This document shows positions 42,799 to 54,360 of a DNA stretch of 64,000 nucleotides, one piece after another. The position numbers and the translations under genes were made by a program. Every line of letters starts with the position of its first letter. Position 1 is the stretch's first letter. Below the pieces are notes generated by a model. It did no database searches, was not told where the DNA came from, and was given only the letters and a program-made list of their open reading frames with translations. The DNA is from Suillus spraguei (lineage: Eukaryota > Basidiomycota > Agaricomycetes > Boletales > Suillaceae), in assembly GCA_016800925.1 (NCBI GenBank), contig JABCPU010000249.1, positions 1 through 64,000 of the forward strand. The letters run 5' to 3'.

Positions 42799-45700
42799 TC
42801 AGTAGTATCTGGTCGGTGTGTATTATAGAAGTTAGGTGTGCTCCAAAACGACTCTGTTCCGCGTCAACCGAATGATTCGTTTGATAGAGCGTCGTGGATA
42901 CGAGAGATATGAAGAAGTCTGGGTGTAAAAAAGCATGTATCGACTTGACAATGAATGCTGTATCGCACAAGGCACACTCAGCAGGTACCTCGCTCTCGGT
43001 CACCTGTCTACAAGTGACTTGCACGGCAAGCGTACAACCGTGGGACAGCATAATACATTACGTAATGACCCTGCTCACTGTTCTCCAGTGCGGACCTAAG
43101 CCGTCAATCGATGGCGCCAGCGTCGGCACAGCCGCTGACCCCCATTGCCAAAGCTCAATATTAACGCCGCTGCGTTCTTCTTTGATGTGTGGTTCGCTTT
43201 TTCCCTCAGCTGGAAGCGGCTTTTCGTCTTCCCACTCTTGCTCCTCCTCGTCTGCTTTGCTGCTATCCTCTTCCGCAGCCCGTGCTACCGAAGTTTAACT
43301 ATGACTAGCGTTATCCACACTTCTGACGTGGCAAATGACCTGCTGCTGTTTCCTGGCGATGTTGGTGAGGATAGGAAACCCCCGACCCGGTCCTTTTCCT
43401 TGTAGGTCGTTCTCCCCTTCTCCAAAGCTCGTGAACATCACCCTTCCCCTCTAGCACGAACATCCACAAACAGCAGCTGCAAGAGTGGTACCGAGAGGTC
43501 CATCTCGATCCGAAAAGCACCGTCGCCACCCTCATCGCTCAAGCAGCCCCTGAAGGAGTTCGGTGCTGATCGTAAGGCGTGGGACATGTAAGCTTTCTCT
43601 TTCTAGCATCCGTCCTCCCTCTTTTCCACACTCACTGTTCCCCCCTCCAACTTGAAGATAATCCACCATAAGGTGAATTTGACGCCACATGTTCTGGGAG
43701 TGTGTGCTCATACCGAGGCAATGGCGAGGCAACTGTTGCTCGACGCCGGAAACAATTTGGGCTTTCAGGAAGTGACTAATTGACTCGCTCGCTTCCTGAT
43801 TTGATTAAGCAGCAGTTGGTGCTTGATTAACTTGACTAAGATTCACTCACATTCAACGTCGAATGATTTTGCGATCGTGTCTGGTTTAGTTGATGCCGAC
43901 TAGCCTCATGGGTATGCACACGTTGACGATGTAAAATGATTTGAGCAAGACCACTGGTAGTGACATCGCTGCCAGATGGTTTATTCGAAGCTAAATTTGA
44001 CATTCGATAGTGTGACTCAAGAATTGCGAAAATTTACTCACAATTTTCGCTATTTTTGCAGCCACTACATTGTCGATGGTGCGGACAACACAGCCGAAAC
44101 ATTGACGTTATGGTTGTTGCTGAGCATATCAGTGAATTTAGATGATGGTTAGGAAGTGAGATGAGTACACACGTCGATATGTTCTCGATTAGCTGCACTC
44201 GCGGCTTTGGGCCTTGAGCACTTCGCACACGTGGACTCATCCAGTTGAGGAAAATGAAAGGTGCATCCCAATCATCGAACCATGGCTCGGAATCGCAGTG
44301 AGATGAGGATGGTCTGAAGGCAGGCTTTTATATAGCCAGAGGGCTAAAGATGTCGCACTAGATTATTTCGTGCAATAGCTATAAAGAATCTCGCTTCAAA
44401 ATCGCTGTCTTCCTCAGGAAGTGAACATAACAGTGACTGCAATAACTAGTCACTTGATAGGATTACAGAGCGCTTGAATGGAGGAAGACAGTCAAGATCA
44501 TCTCAGTACGATTGACATTGAAAATGATGGTTATACACGAGACGCGATAAATCATTTTATACCTTAGCATTAATTTTATCTCGAGTAACGAATCCCACTG
44601 TTCTAATCAAATTCTAATGAGGTTCAAGTGATATATAACTTGTCATGATATATATTGCCTATGGTGATTGCAACTTAGTGGATGGCGGGGAAGGTGTGAG
44701 AATAGCCGTAATGGTAAACAGCAGACGCTGGCGGTGATAACGAGTACATTGATGGTGATAAGTGCGCTGATGGCCCATCAATGAGCACCGATGGCCTCAT
44801 GAGTATGAGAAATGGTTGCGGGGGTGTGTGGCACAGTGTGGGGAAATTAATAATATAATACAATAAGAAAAAATCTGATACACATAGTCAACCGTATCCT
44901 TCCGATATTTCTCCGATCGTGAGGAGGATATGGTGCGAGGCGAACGCGTTTCAAGATAGGGTGTGAAGAGAGATACATTTGGATAACACAAGTCCTTCAA
45001 CAATTCTAGGATGTCTGCCACAGCGGAGAAGTCCACTTTGGAGTTTGAGACATGACTATAGTTCCAAGTTTAACCAAAGATACTGAGGACGGGTCAAGTC
45101 GAGGCTGGTAAGCACCAGTCTATACTTTCCGTATCCAGTGAGGATTGGACCATAACTTTTAAACAATAACACGATCCAAGGCCCAAAGCGTAAGAACGAT
45201 GCTGAGGGATTTTAGTGGCCGCTGAAAGCTAGACCTGCCCACCCATATTTCACGTGCATCTTGTCCTCGCTCGGCCTATAGATCCGGCTGCGGTATGCAG
45301 CTTTGTGAATGAATATGCTCGTAGAGAGGCTGCATTCCATGCGCAATCATGATCGGAGGCTAAGCAGCGCACAGTTTTATGCATTCCATGTAAAATACCC
45401 GGATCCAAAGCTTAGGAGCTCGAGGCAAATCGAAATCTGCTGAACTGAGCTCCGGGAGTTCGGATCATATGTGGGTGACAAAGATACAGTGCGATGCTTC
45501 GCCCCGCACTTCGGAGCCGGGGCGCTTTCTGTACAGATAAGTTGACTTTGCAAGCGATGACCTGTGTGTGAATGCAGGCACGAGCTGGGTAGTTTTTCAC
45601 GGAGCCCTAGTTCGGAACATATACGAGGGAGCAGGTGACAAGAAATACAGTGCGGTGCTTTGCCAGCCAGCGCACTTGGGAGATAGAAGACTTCTCAGGC

Positions 45701-46120
45701 GCTTTGTGTACAGATGTTGACTTTACAAGCTTTCCGCCCGATGACCATGGGACAAACAGGCACGAGCTTGTTTTGTTTCGATCGTGCCGACGCCCTGGTC
45801 TAATTGCCGATACAAATATATGGGGGCGGTATGTATCACGCAGAACAATCAACGAACTGTCAATGGTTCTCCGGTTAGGATGGAGGCCTTGACTACGATG
45901 GGGACACGTGAGGATAACCATACAGAGCTGATACATCAGCATATGGTGTGTGGGATCTCTTAATTTAGACGTTTTTTTGAACCATATGCTCAATATCATG
46001 TTGAACCGATTTGTGCCCGCCAAAAGCCGATGCGTCAATCCCTTAAAATACCAAAGCTAGCATCTCTACCCCCGACGTGTCCTCGCTTCTCTACTTTAAC
46101 TTACTTTTTCAATCGCTACA
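42799..46120. other. Long intergenic region, one weak ORF
   Basis: A short spliced frame is possible at about 43302-43591 (MTSVIHTSDVANDLLLFPGD joined to a Ser/Lys-rich end DRKAWDM), but support is weak. Inverted GCGAAAATT/AATTTTCGC lies at about 44028-44051. A diverged direct duplication lies at 45470-45600 and 45640-45780, upstream of the transporter. Otherwise nothing is recognised. Confidence 0.4.
45470..45780. repeat. Imperfect direct duplication upstream of the transporter
   Basis: Copy one reads ATACAGTGCGATGCTTCGCC and later GTACAGATAAGTTGACTTTG. Copy two reads ATACAGTGCGGTGCTTTGCC and GTACAGATGTTGACTTTACA. Both end in AGGCACGAGCT. The copies are offset by about 165 bp and lie 340-650 bp upstream of the start codon. 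Confidence 0.6.
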
Positions 46121-48943
46121 ATGCCTGGGGGACCTGGAGGATCAGGGACTGGTGTCGCCACTGGTTCATTATTCTGGGCGATAATCATGTCCGCTTTCGC
46201 TGGTACTGTTGTTATCCTATACTCCCAAGTCCTTACACTAAAGTATACTCTTGACATTCAGCTTTTGGTGGTATTCTCTTCGGGTTCGTTTTCATGAACT
46301 TGTTGCTCTCATTTCGTCATTGACATTATTTCACATTCAATAGATATGATACTGGTACCATTGGAGGTGTCATTGCCATGTCCGACTGGTTGACAACATT
46401 CGGTGTATATGACCCCAGTGCCTCGACCACGCCTGGCGTCAATTATTACCTTCCTACAGCAAATAAAAGTCTGGTTGTACGTGAATGGTATTTGTAAAGC
46501 TCACTTTGACCGATGGATCTGATAGGTGTCAATCCTTTCCGCGGGAACTTTCTTTGGAGCTTTACTTGCGTTTCCTATGGCGGACATTGTCGGGCGAAAG
46601 TGGGGCATCATCGCTTCTTGTAGTGTCTTCTGCCTTGGAGTGGGCTTACAGCTGGATACGCACTGGGCCGTTTTCGTGGTTGGACGTGGTATGTTCAAAT
46701 CAAAATTTCTTGGATTTGGATTATGTTCTTACATGTAAATAACACCAGTTATTGCCGGCTTCGGTGTGGTATGTTCTAAATACCAATATTTGCCTTTTCA
46801 TTCGTAACTTACGATGGATGCCATTAGGGACTTGTCTCATGCTTGATTCCATGTACCAGTCCGAGGTTAGTGTTCATCCTGCGAAAGAAAATTTAGCCTG
46901 ACGGTCTTACGTCATGTAGTGCGCACCGAAAAGCTTGCGTGGAATGATTGTCGGACTTTATCAACTTGCGAGTAAGTGCTTATTCCGTATCATAATAGTA
47001 TTCTCTTTATTTCTCTATCTTTAGTTACTATCGGAGCATTACTTGCTGCGATCGTCCTAAATGCCACAAAAGATGAACTGAGCCATAGTGCTTGGAGGGT
47101 ATGTTGAATATCTCGAGCAATCATGCTATGGGGCTTACTTGTAATTTCTTAAGACTCCCATCTCAATACAATTCGCATGGGCTGGTATTCTTAGTGGTGG
47201 CCTTGTAAGCCCACACCTCCTTTGTCAGGACTTCTGCAGTACTGATCCGGTTTTCTTCTAGCTCCTTCTTCCTGAAAGTCCGCGGTTCCTCATGCACAAA
47301 GGTCGCGAGGACGAAGCCAGAAGATCATTGGCCCGTCTCATGACCATGCCCCTGAATCTCCTGAAGTTGATCTCGAACTCGATGAGATTGCGACCGCTCT
47401 TGCAGCCGATCGCGCAATCGGGCAAGGGTCGTATATTGGTTGGTAATTTGATGCCTTCCTGTAGACTCGTGCTAAGTGGCTACAAGATTGTTTCAGGAAC
47501 AATGACTTCAAAAACGGTCTCCGAACATGGACTGGTATTTGGCTGCAAGGGGTAGGTTCTCCTTTGTTATCTTGACTTGTACTCTTTGCTCACATACATC
47601 TTTAATAGTGGCAACAACTGACTGGAATCAACTTCATCTGTACGTGCCATTGTCCAACTTCGATCTTATTTCTAACTTTCATTCTGCTCCTACTCTAGTC
47701 TACTACGGCACTGTCAGTCCATTCAATTTCGTGTGCTTATTATCGGTAACTTGAACTATTTTCACAGACATTCTTCCAATCAGCCGGAATCAGCAACGCC
47801 TTCATCATCACGTACGTTCTTAGCTGGAGCTCACATTTATATTACCAACGTCTTTCTTAGTATCATTGCCGACGTCGTAAACACCGTAATGACCATCGTC
47901 GGTGTTCAACTGATCGACAGAGTGGGTCGTCGGCGCCTGCTGCTCATTGGTGCGATTGGTATGTGTATTTGCGAATTCATCGTCGCAATCGTGAGTAACC
48001 TGTCATCCACTGGAGGTCATTTTTCTTACTTCACTCATGATAGGTCGGAGTAACAGTAGGACAGACAAAAACAGCTACTATTAACGGAGTAGCCAGTTCA
48101 GTGGCAGTAAACCTAACTGCGCAGCGTGTCTTGATCGCTTTCGTTTGCTTGTAAGGAATTTAATATCAAATTCTTACCAGGTCATTCTCATTTATTTTAT
48201 CTCCTGCCTTCCCTTAGTTATATCGCATTTTATGCTATCTCGTGGGGTCCAGTTGTCTGGGTTGTCACCGGAGAAATCTTCGCAAGTCCTCTATAACCAC
48301 GTCACCTACACCAGCTCTAATATTTCCTTGGTCTCTAGCCTCTCAATATCCGTGCAAAGGCCATGTCACTCAGCGTGGCTAGCAACTGGCTTTGGAACTT
48401 CGGTATCGGTAAGACGGCGTTTTCCCCTTCACTCTTCTCCGCTAATTACGAAAATACAACTATAGGATACGCAACACCTTACCTTGTCGACGCTTCTACC
48501 ACTGGTGTCAACGGCGTTAAAACTGCCGACCTGGGTGTTAAGGTGTTCTTCATATGGGGATCGACTTGTCTCGGGTGCTTCTTCTTCACGTGAGCTCTAC
48601 CCTTCTCACCACCTTCATTATATTATTGATCTGGTCATCGCCCCCTCCTATTTATGCAGCTATTTCTTCGTACCAGAAGTGAAAGGACTCTCTCTTGAAC
48701 AGATTGATCTTTTGTACCGCGAGTCTTCCGGTATGTATTATTGTCTTTGATTCCGAGCAGTGCCTGACCGTTTATTTAAGTTCTCAACTCCGATAGCTAC
48801 CGCAGACAGATGCTGGAAGAAGGCGAGACGTACGTCCAGAAGAAGAAGGTATGCAATAGAAGACTCGTATTTTGGTCTATGGTGTTTAACTTTAACTTTT
48901 TCTCTTGCAGGGCGGTGTTTACGAGGACAAAGAACGAGTCTGA
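46121..48943 (+). CDS. Hexose transporter, MFS sugar porter
   Basis: A plasma-membrane, proton-coupled or facilitative monosaccharide porter with 12 transmembrane helices. It starts MPGGPGGSGTGVATGSLFWA at 46121. Family signatures are FGGILFGYDTGTIGGV in helix 1, DIVGRKWG after helix 2, the PESPRFL motif after helix 6, QQLTGINF in helix 7, DRVGRRRLLLIG between helices 8 and 9, WGPVVWVVTGEIFPLNIRAK in helix 10 and its loop, and the C-terminal VPEVKGLSLEQID. At least a dozen introns of 45-60 bp interrupt it. The stop is at 48941-48943. The length, about 530 residues after splicing, is normal. Substrate specificity cannot be told. A duplicated upstream element might be regulatory. Confidence 0.92.
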
Positions 48944-49076
48944 GATATATATTGAACTCTATTTTTTACGAACATGCAATGGATGTAGTATTTTACCTAG
49001 GTCATAATTGAGTATTTTGAAGGATTTCATCAACTTACGACCTTTTAAGACCCGTCGATTTTATACCAAACCAGTA
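48944..49076. other. Transporter 3' flank
   Basis: AT-rich 3' sequence with no other feature. The MITE begins 134 bp after the stop codon. Confidence 0.4.
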
Positions 49077-49617
49077 TTGTCATGGGCGGTGCATTCGGCA
49101 GCCCCCAGAAGTCGGCACTTTCACAAAAATTGTATTTCTAGTTACTTGAACACAAAATTCTTAACATAGATGTCATTCTCTCTCTAATACAACTCGTTAC
49201 GAGGTTGAACGGATACGTTTGAAGCAGAATTGAGCGAGATAGTTGAAAGTGCCGAAGTCACGCAGAAACGTCACCTGCCGATGTGCCATGACGGAGTTTC
49301 AATACTGCACACACCAGTGCCGACTGGTGCTGTGGTGTGCTGATCCGCCTTCGGAAGTCTATCAGCGGTAGACAGGGAAAGCTGAGCCTTGTCAGACCCT
49401 ACAAATGAGTCATGCATTCAAGCGGAATTGCAAATGGGCTATACAGATCTATTGCAGAATGAGCTACATTACATCATATCATGTGATCATGCGCTCATGT
49501 CATCTGACCTCCTCGCACTCTGCCGAGCTGACTGGCCTATGTGACATGTCGTGACTTACAGTGACATTCGGGGGACTGCCGACTTCTGGGGGCTGCCGAA
49601 TGCACCGCCCATGACAG
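49077..49617. mobile_element. MITE, 541 bp, TA target duplication
   Basis: The terminal inverted repeats of about 42 bp start TTGTCATGGGCGGTGCATTC on the left and the inverse on the right (one end mismatch). They are flanked by TA at 49075-49076 and 49618-49619. No coding sequence is present. A short internal inverse of the TIR part AAGTCGGCACTTTCA lies near 49240. Confidence 0.85.
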
Positions 49618-50102
49618 TAAGTTACTTTTGAGAACTTTATTTCAAGTTTTCGCTACTAGTAGTAACTATAGTACTAAGCCGTTTTAAACCTACATTATGT
49701 TCCCCACAACGATGACGATGCTGTATGCAACAAACACCAGGAGGCACATTAAAGGAAGCTGCCAAGAGTTAGCGTTGCATACGGTGTTGATGATGATACT
49801 TGACATCAAGAAGGTAATACGATATCTAAAACCAAAACTTAAAAACGTCCAACAGATAAGAGTTTTTCTGTGATAATGTTGTGATAGCAACGGTGTGGAG
49901 AGGGCCAGGAGTCACTACGGGGTCCGCAATATTTAGTGGTAGTCAGAGTGGGTGACTTCCCGTAAGGTTTTACAGACAAAACACATCTGTAAATATTTTG
50001 ACAACTTGATGTCGGCTATTTTACAGACAAATATCTGTAAACCGTAAGACATAGAACACGAATTTACTGGAGTTTTTCCTTAATCTGGGCTCTCAGGCTG
50101 TT
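49618..50102. other. Spacer, right border of the gene island
   Basis: TTTTACAGACAAA occurs twice (about 49968 and 50020) with ATCTGTAAA next to each. They may be subterminal repeats of the Harbinger element that follows. No gene is seen. Confidence 0.45.
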
Positions 50103-51187
50103 ATGGATATTGAAGCTCTAATGCAGCACACTTTTGCTGATGACGAGACGCTGGAACTACAAGCGGCCCTCGTTAGTGTTCTCATTCTCGGCGCGGAAGA
50201 GGCCCGTCTTATGAAAAATCGTGCTCGCAATCCATCGCAGCTGTATCTGTGCCGTCCTCAACTTCTCCCAAACCCTCGTGTCATGACACCATGGACGCAA
50301 CTTTATGAAAGCTACAATGACTGTGCTTACATTACTACAATGGGATTCGACGTTACTACATTCCATCAACTTCTCGACAGTGGATCCGCTGACAAGTGGA
50401 ACTCTACCCCAATCCCCCGTGCTGATGTATCCAGCCAGGGCGAGCCTCGTATTGGAGCCCGTTCACTCAATGCAGCAGGTGCACTGGGGCTCACACTGCA
50501 CTTCCTCAGCTCAGCAATGCGAGAAATCTCACTGCAACAGATTTTTGCACTTATACCCACCACCGTCAACTGGTACCTTGATTTCGCACTCAATATCCTC
50601 CTTCAGACTCTCTGTGACATGCCCGAAGGTGCAATTCACTTTCCCGACCATAACAAAATCATCGAGGACAATTTGCTGATTTGTGCTCGTCATTCCAAAC
50701 TCATGGGGGGTTTTGCCAGCATTGATGGGTTTAGTCTTTCATGTCAAGAAGCTGATGATCCTGAAGTCGAGAACGCTACTTACAATGGATGGAAGAGTTC
50801 ACATTTTATTTCTAATGTACTTGTTTTTTCTCCATGAGGTGAATTCAAACATGAGCATCACATTTTTCCCTTGCACCAACAATCTTTAGGTGTCATCATA
50901 TCTGCCATTCTGAATGCTCCTGGAAGTTGGCATGACTCTCACACGTCTCGTCCCATATACGCTCAACTTCACCAAAAAACTCCTGATGGATATTATCTCA
51001 TTGCCGATTCTGCTTTTCCATGTGGGACAGCAGCCATCTCAGGCAAGATTCAAGCACCACTCAAAAGTGGTGCTGTCCTTCAAGGCAATGCAGAAGCACA
51101 GATGGAGCTCCTTGCATTCAATCAGCAACTGCTATCCTACCGTCAGACAGCAGAGTGGGGTATGCAAATGATGCAAGGCTCTTTTGG
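50103..51187 (+). pseudogene. PIF/Harbinger transposase, interrupted
   Basis: It starts MDIEALMQHTFADDETLELQ. The HARBI1-like core has the first catalytic Asp in SIDGFSL, the segment VENATYNGWKSSHFISNVLV, the second Asp in LIADSAFP and a Glu in TAEWGM. The family usually continues after the QGSFG motif, but here it ends at 51187, where an LTR begins. Near 50836 an in-frame TGA precedes an intron-like segment (GTGAAT...TTTAG), so the copy is probably inactive. The missing C-terminus should lie beyond the 5' LTR of the inserted gypsy, outside the window. Confidence 0.8.
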
Positions 51188-52406
51188 TGTTACGAACTGG
51201 GGTGGCATCACCAGCGACAGTGAAAAGACACAGCCGGTCTGCTGGGAAGTTCTACTACATTCAATAGAGAACGAAGACAAGGTTCTGTCTAGGAGTCACA
51301 ACTCAAAGATAATAGAGAATAGAGACTAAGGCTAAGGAGTGCTTAGACTTAGAGACAATTCAGACGACTTAGGTTGGAGACCTAAGCAAGGATATTCCAG
51401 GTAAAACCCGTAAGATTAAAGTAAGGAATACAAGTATAGTACAACATGCTTCAATAAGCCAATATGTGCACACGGACCAAGAGAGACATGAGAATGTAAG
51501 TGCATATCCTAAAGAGGAAGGCAACTGTAGTACAGACACATTGAGCATATGAGTCAAGAAATGTATCACATGATATACAAGGTAAAGATGGAAGGAAAAT
51601 GAATAGGTGTCATATACCATAATTCTAATCTCAGATCCGACCATATCCGATCAGATCCGATCAATTCCATATCCGTCCGGTCCACAGATCCTGTCCGGAC
51701 CACCCATCCGAATGTGCTCACTTCTCGCACCTTAACTCCCTGTGCATATCCATATCCGCGTCTATCTCCTTTCGTCATTCCTCCTGTCTCCGGTATTCCG
51801 GCTATGTATATTTCCCTCCTACGTCGCTGATCCGTTACCTGTGTTCATTTCCGATTCGTGCTTACTGATCCGCTGTGCATTAACTAATAGACTTCCGTTA
51901 CACTTCATACATAGCCCTCGGTCCCGGACCTGTTGATTATCCATCTCAGATACTTACAGTATATAAACCACTTGTAAATCTCCGTAGAACCTTAGTTTGA
52001 ATATCATCTTAGATTCTACTCATTCCGCTTCTTCCGGACTTGAGCCACCCTCTGCTCTAAAGTCACCTTCTGAGACTTAGGATTGATTCCTATAGTCTAT
52101 ATCTTCGACTCTATCTTCGGATAGTCTACCTCCGTTAGTTTCTAGTTAGGAACTCATTCCGAAGCTAGCCTTAATCTTTGTTCTATCCTTACGTTCCGAA
52201 TAACCTTCGGATGTATCATATCTGATACCTTCGGACGCCCGGATCCGTCACGCAACTCCTTCCGGATCTTCGGACGAATAACTTCTCCTTGAAATAAGGG
52301 GCATTACTCGAGAAAGGGGCACAGTGCACGAACTGAGGCCAAAGCCCTTCGGATCACTCTACCTTTGAGTACGGTCTTAACAATAGGGGCACATACAACT
52401 GTAACA
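51188..52406 (-). mobile_element. 3' LTR of the gypsy element (LTR1), with a nested LTR2
   Basis: LTR1 from TGTTACGAAC at 51188 to AACTGTAACA at 52406 is split by a solo LTR2 at 51608-52382. Bases 52383-52406 complete it. Left flank TTTGG and right flank TTACC differ, so this is not a solo copy. On minus the sequence just before the LTR is AAAACGGGGTAA, a plausible polypurine tract. This makes it the 3' LTR of the minus-strand gypsy that continues to the right. Confidence 0.75.
51608..52382 (+). mobile_element. Solo LTR2 nested in LTR1, TSD ATAGG
   Basis: The 775 bp element reads TGTCATATACCATAATTC... to ...ACGGTCTTAACA. It is flanked by ATAGG at 51603-51607 and 52383-52387. A TATA-like AGTATATAAACC lies at about 51958-51969. 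It is younger than the LTR1 that hosts it. Confidence 0.93.
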
Positions 52407-54359
52407 TTACCCCGTTTTATGCATGGAGTCACCAACTACATTAATCGTCCTGGTTATGGTAGTTAATGGGATCGTTGGTGAACTTGTAATCTTCATCAAG
52501 AACTGATCCACTCATCATATAAGTGGCTTCCTCAATTCCTGCACAACATTTGGAATCACGTCTGTTCGCTGCACGAGTTCATTCTTCATCAAGTTGCATC
52601 TCCCACTTATGAAGTTCATCATAAAATCCATCATCCTTCCAAGTGAGAGCAAACGGTGGGGTATCGGTGAACTGAGGACAATACAAGGAAAGATGAGTGG
52701 GCACCCAATACTGGCAGATGCAACATTGATAGTCAGGACAGTTCTTTTGACGATGTCCTAGCATGCCACAAACATGACATTTCATGTTTTCGTTGTGGTT
52801 AGAAGTCGAAGTACAGAGTGGTGTGGGTGCGACGGTATGACAATGAGGACTCGTGGTAGAACGTGCATGTTTCTTTCCTCATTTATGAGTGATGTGCTGT
52901 AAAGCTTGTTCATTATTAGAACAAATTTTCTTGGTCTGTTCGCTAGTAGGAGTGTATGGTGACAGGGATGGCGTGATAGTGGCTGCTGCTAGTAGTTTGT
53001 TGGGATAAGAGGAGGTCATAGGCCCTAAGGCTTCTACAAGAATGGGAGTGGGGGGGTCAGAGGGTCCAAGGTAATGAGGAATGGCTAGCGGTGGATGAAG
53101 ATGAAGTGATTTTAACTGATACCCGAGTGCGATAATCTCAGCAGGCTCAAGGTTCAATTCCTTAGTAGTGGTAGCCTCCTCATGAGTAACAAATGAGGGG
53201 TTAAAAAGGTGAGGGGGCTCAGCATCTTCATCAAGAATGGTGGCAGGAATGACGGGTGAAGGTGTAGGTTGTGTTTCATAGTTCTGGATAGCAGATATCA
53301 ACTTTGACACTAATCCTCTAGTGTCTCTGGATTCATTTGCCACTTCCTGAATTCCTTCAATGATGGCATCAGTGGGTGAGTGACTTCCTGAACAGCAGTG
53401 AGTAGGCCAGTAAGGGCAACAATGTTAGAGCAACTGCCTGTAGTACGGGTGGAAGGCAAAGGAACTGGGAGTGGATTTCCTTGCGGAGAAGGGGGTCAAG
53501 CAATGCCTGCTTGTTGTTTGGCCATGATGTGAATAGCTGTTTCAACATCAGCTTTAAAAAAATTGGGAAGCAGAAGCAATGTTATGAACTGGGGTGGCAT
53601 CACCAGCAACAGTGAAAAGACACAGACAGTTTGCTGGGAAGTTCTATGATGTCTAGAAGAGGACAAAGTGAGAGTACAAGGAACGCGTTCCGAGTACTAT
53701 CAAGGGTTCAGTCTCAAAGACAAGTCTAAGAGATTCTACAAGAATAGAGACTAAGACTAAGGAGTGCTTAGACTTAGAGACAATTCAAGACAACTTAGGT
53801 TGGAGACCTAAGCGAAGGATATTCCAGGTAAAACCCAGTAAGATTAAAGTGAAGTATACAAATGTAATACAATGTGCTTAAATAAGCCAATATGTGCGCA
53901 CGGACCAGGAGAGACGTGAGAATGTAAGTGCGTATCCAAAGAAGGAAGACTACTATAGTACAGATGCGTTGAGCATATAAGTCAGAGTCATGTTACGTAA
54001 TATACAAGATAAAGGAGACAAAAATGAATAGGGGCACGTACAATTGTAACAAGCAACCTGTAAGCGCAAATGTGTTTCTGAAGGCATAGGATTCGTTGAC
54101 GACATGTATCATCCATGATATCATCACATAGTCTTTCAATGAGGGTGGTGGTGCGTATGCTGTTGATGATGAGGATGGTAATGAAGGCATCTCTGCCTGC
54201 AAGGATCTTTTCAATTTCAAGGGGATGTCCCTCACATAAGAGGGCGGCTTCAATGAAGGAGTTTCCATTGATGTTTCTGACAAGATTGTCATATTGGTCG
54301 GTAGTAGAGTAGGTTTTGGTGGTAACAGGGGTGACATAGGACGTAGGGAAAGAAGGCAT
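52407..54359 (-). pseudogene. Post-pol zinc-knuckle ORF of the gypsy element
   Basis: On minus an ATG at 54359 follows the pol stop TGA (54363-54361) after a single base. It begins MPSFPTSYVTPVTTKTYS and continues as a helical, Leu/Ile-rich region to AYRLL, where solo LTR1 53580-54051 is inserted. After the LTR it continues with LPNFFKADVETAIHIMAKQQ. Then come stops, a Pro/Thr-rich section (52879-53343), a zinc knuckle CHVCGMLGHRQKNC near 52780-52740, a second Cys pair CCIC, and a TAA near 52580. A gag-like zinc knuckle placed after pol is unusual; env-like or extra ORFs occupy this place in some gypsy lineages. This copy is dead. The stretch 52407-52578 lies between the ORF end and the LTR. 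Confidence 0.6.
53580..54051 (-). mobile_element. Solo LTR1 inside the same element family, TSD AGCAA
   Basis: The 472 bp element reads TGTTATGAACTGGG... to ...AATTGTAACA. It has perfect AGCAA duplications at 53575-53579 and 54052-54056. A related gypsy thus inserted into the internal region of this gypsy and was then reduced by LTR recombination. Confidence 0.93.
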
Positions 54360-54360
54360 A

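Noticed and set aside
43145..43405. ORF with a strong hydrophobic segment as a membrane protein gene
   Set aside because: No conserved motif is seen, the start context is weak, and overlapping frames on the other strand are equally open; it is noted only as a weak possibility in the intergenic entry.
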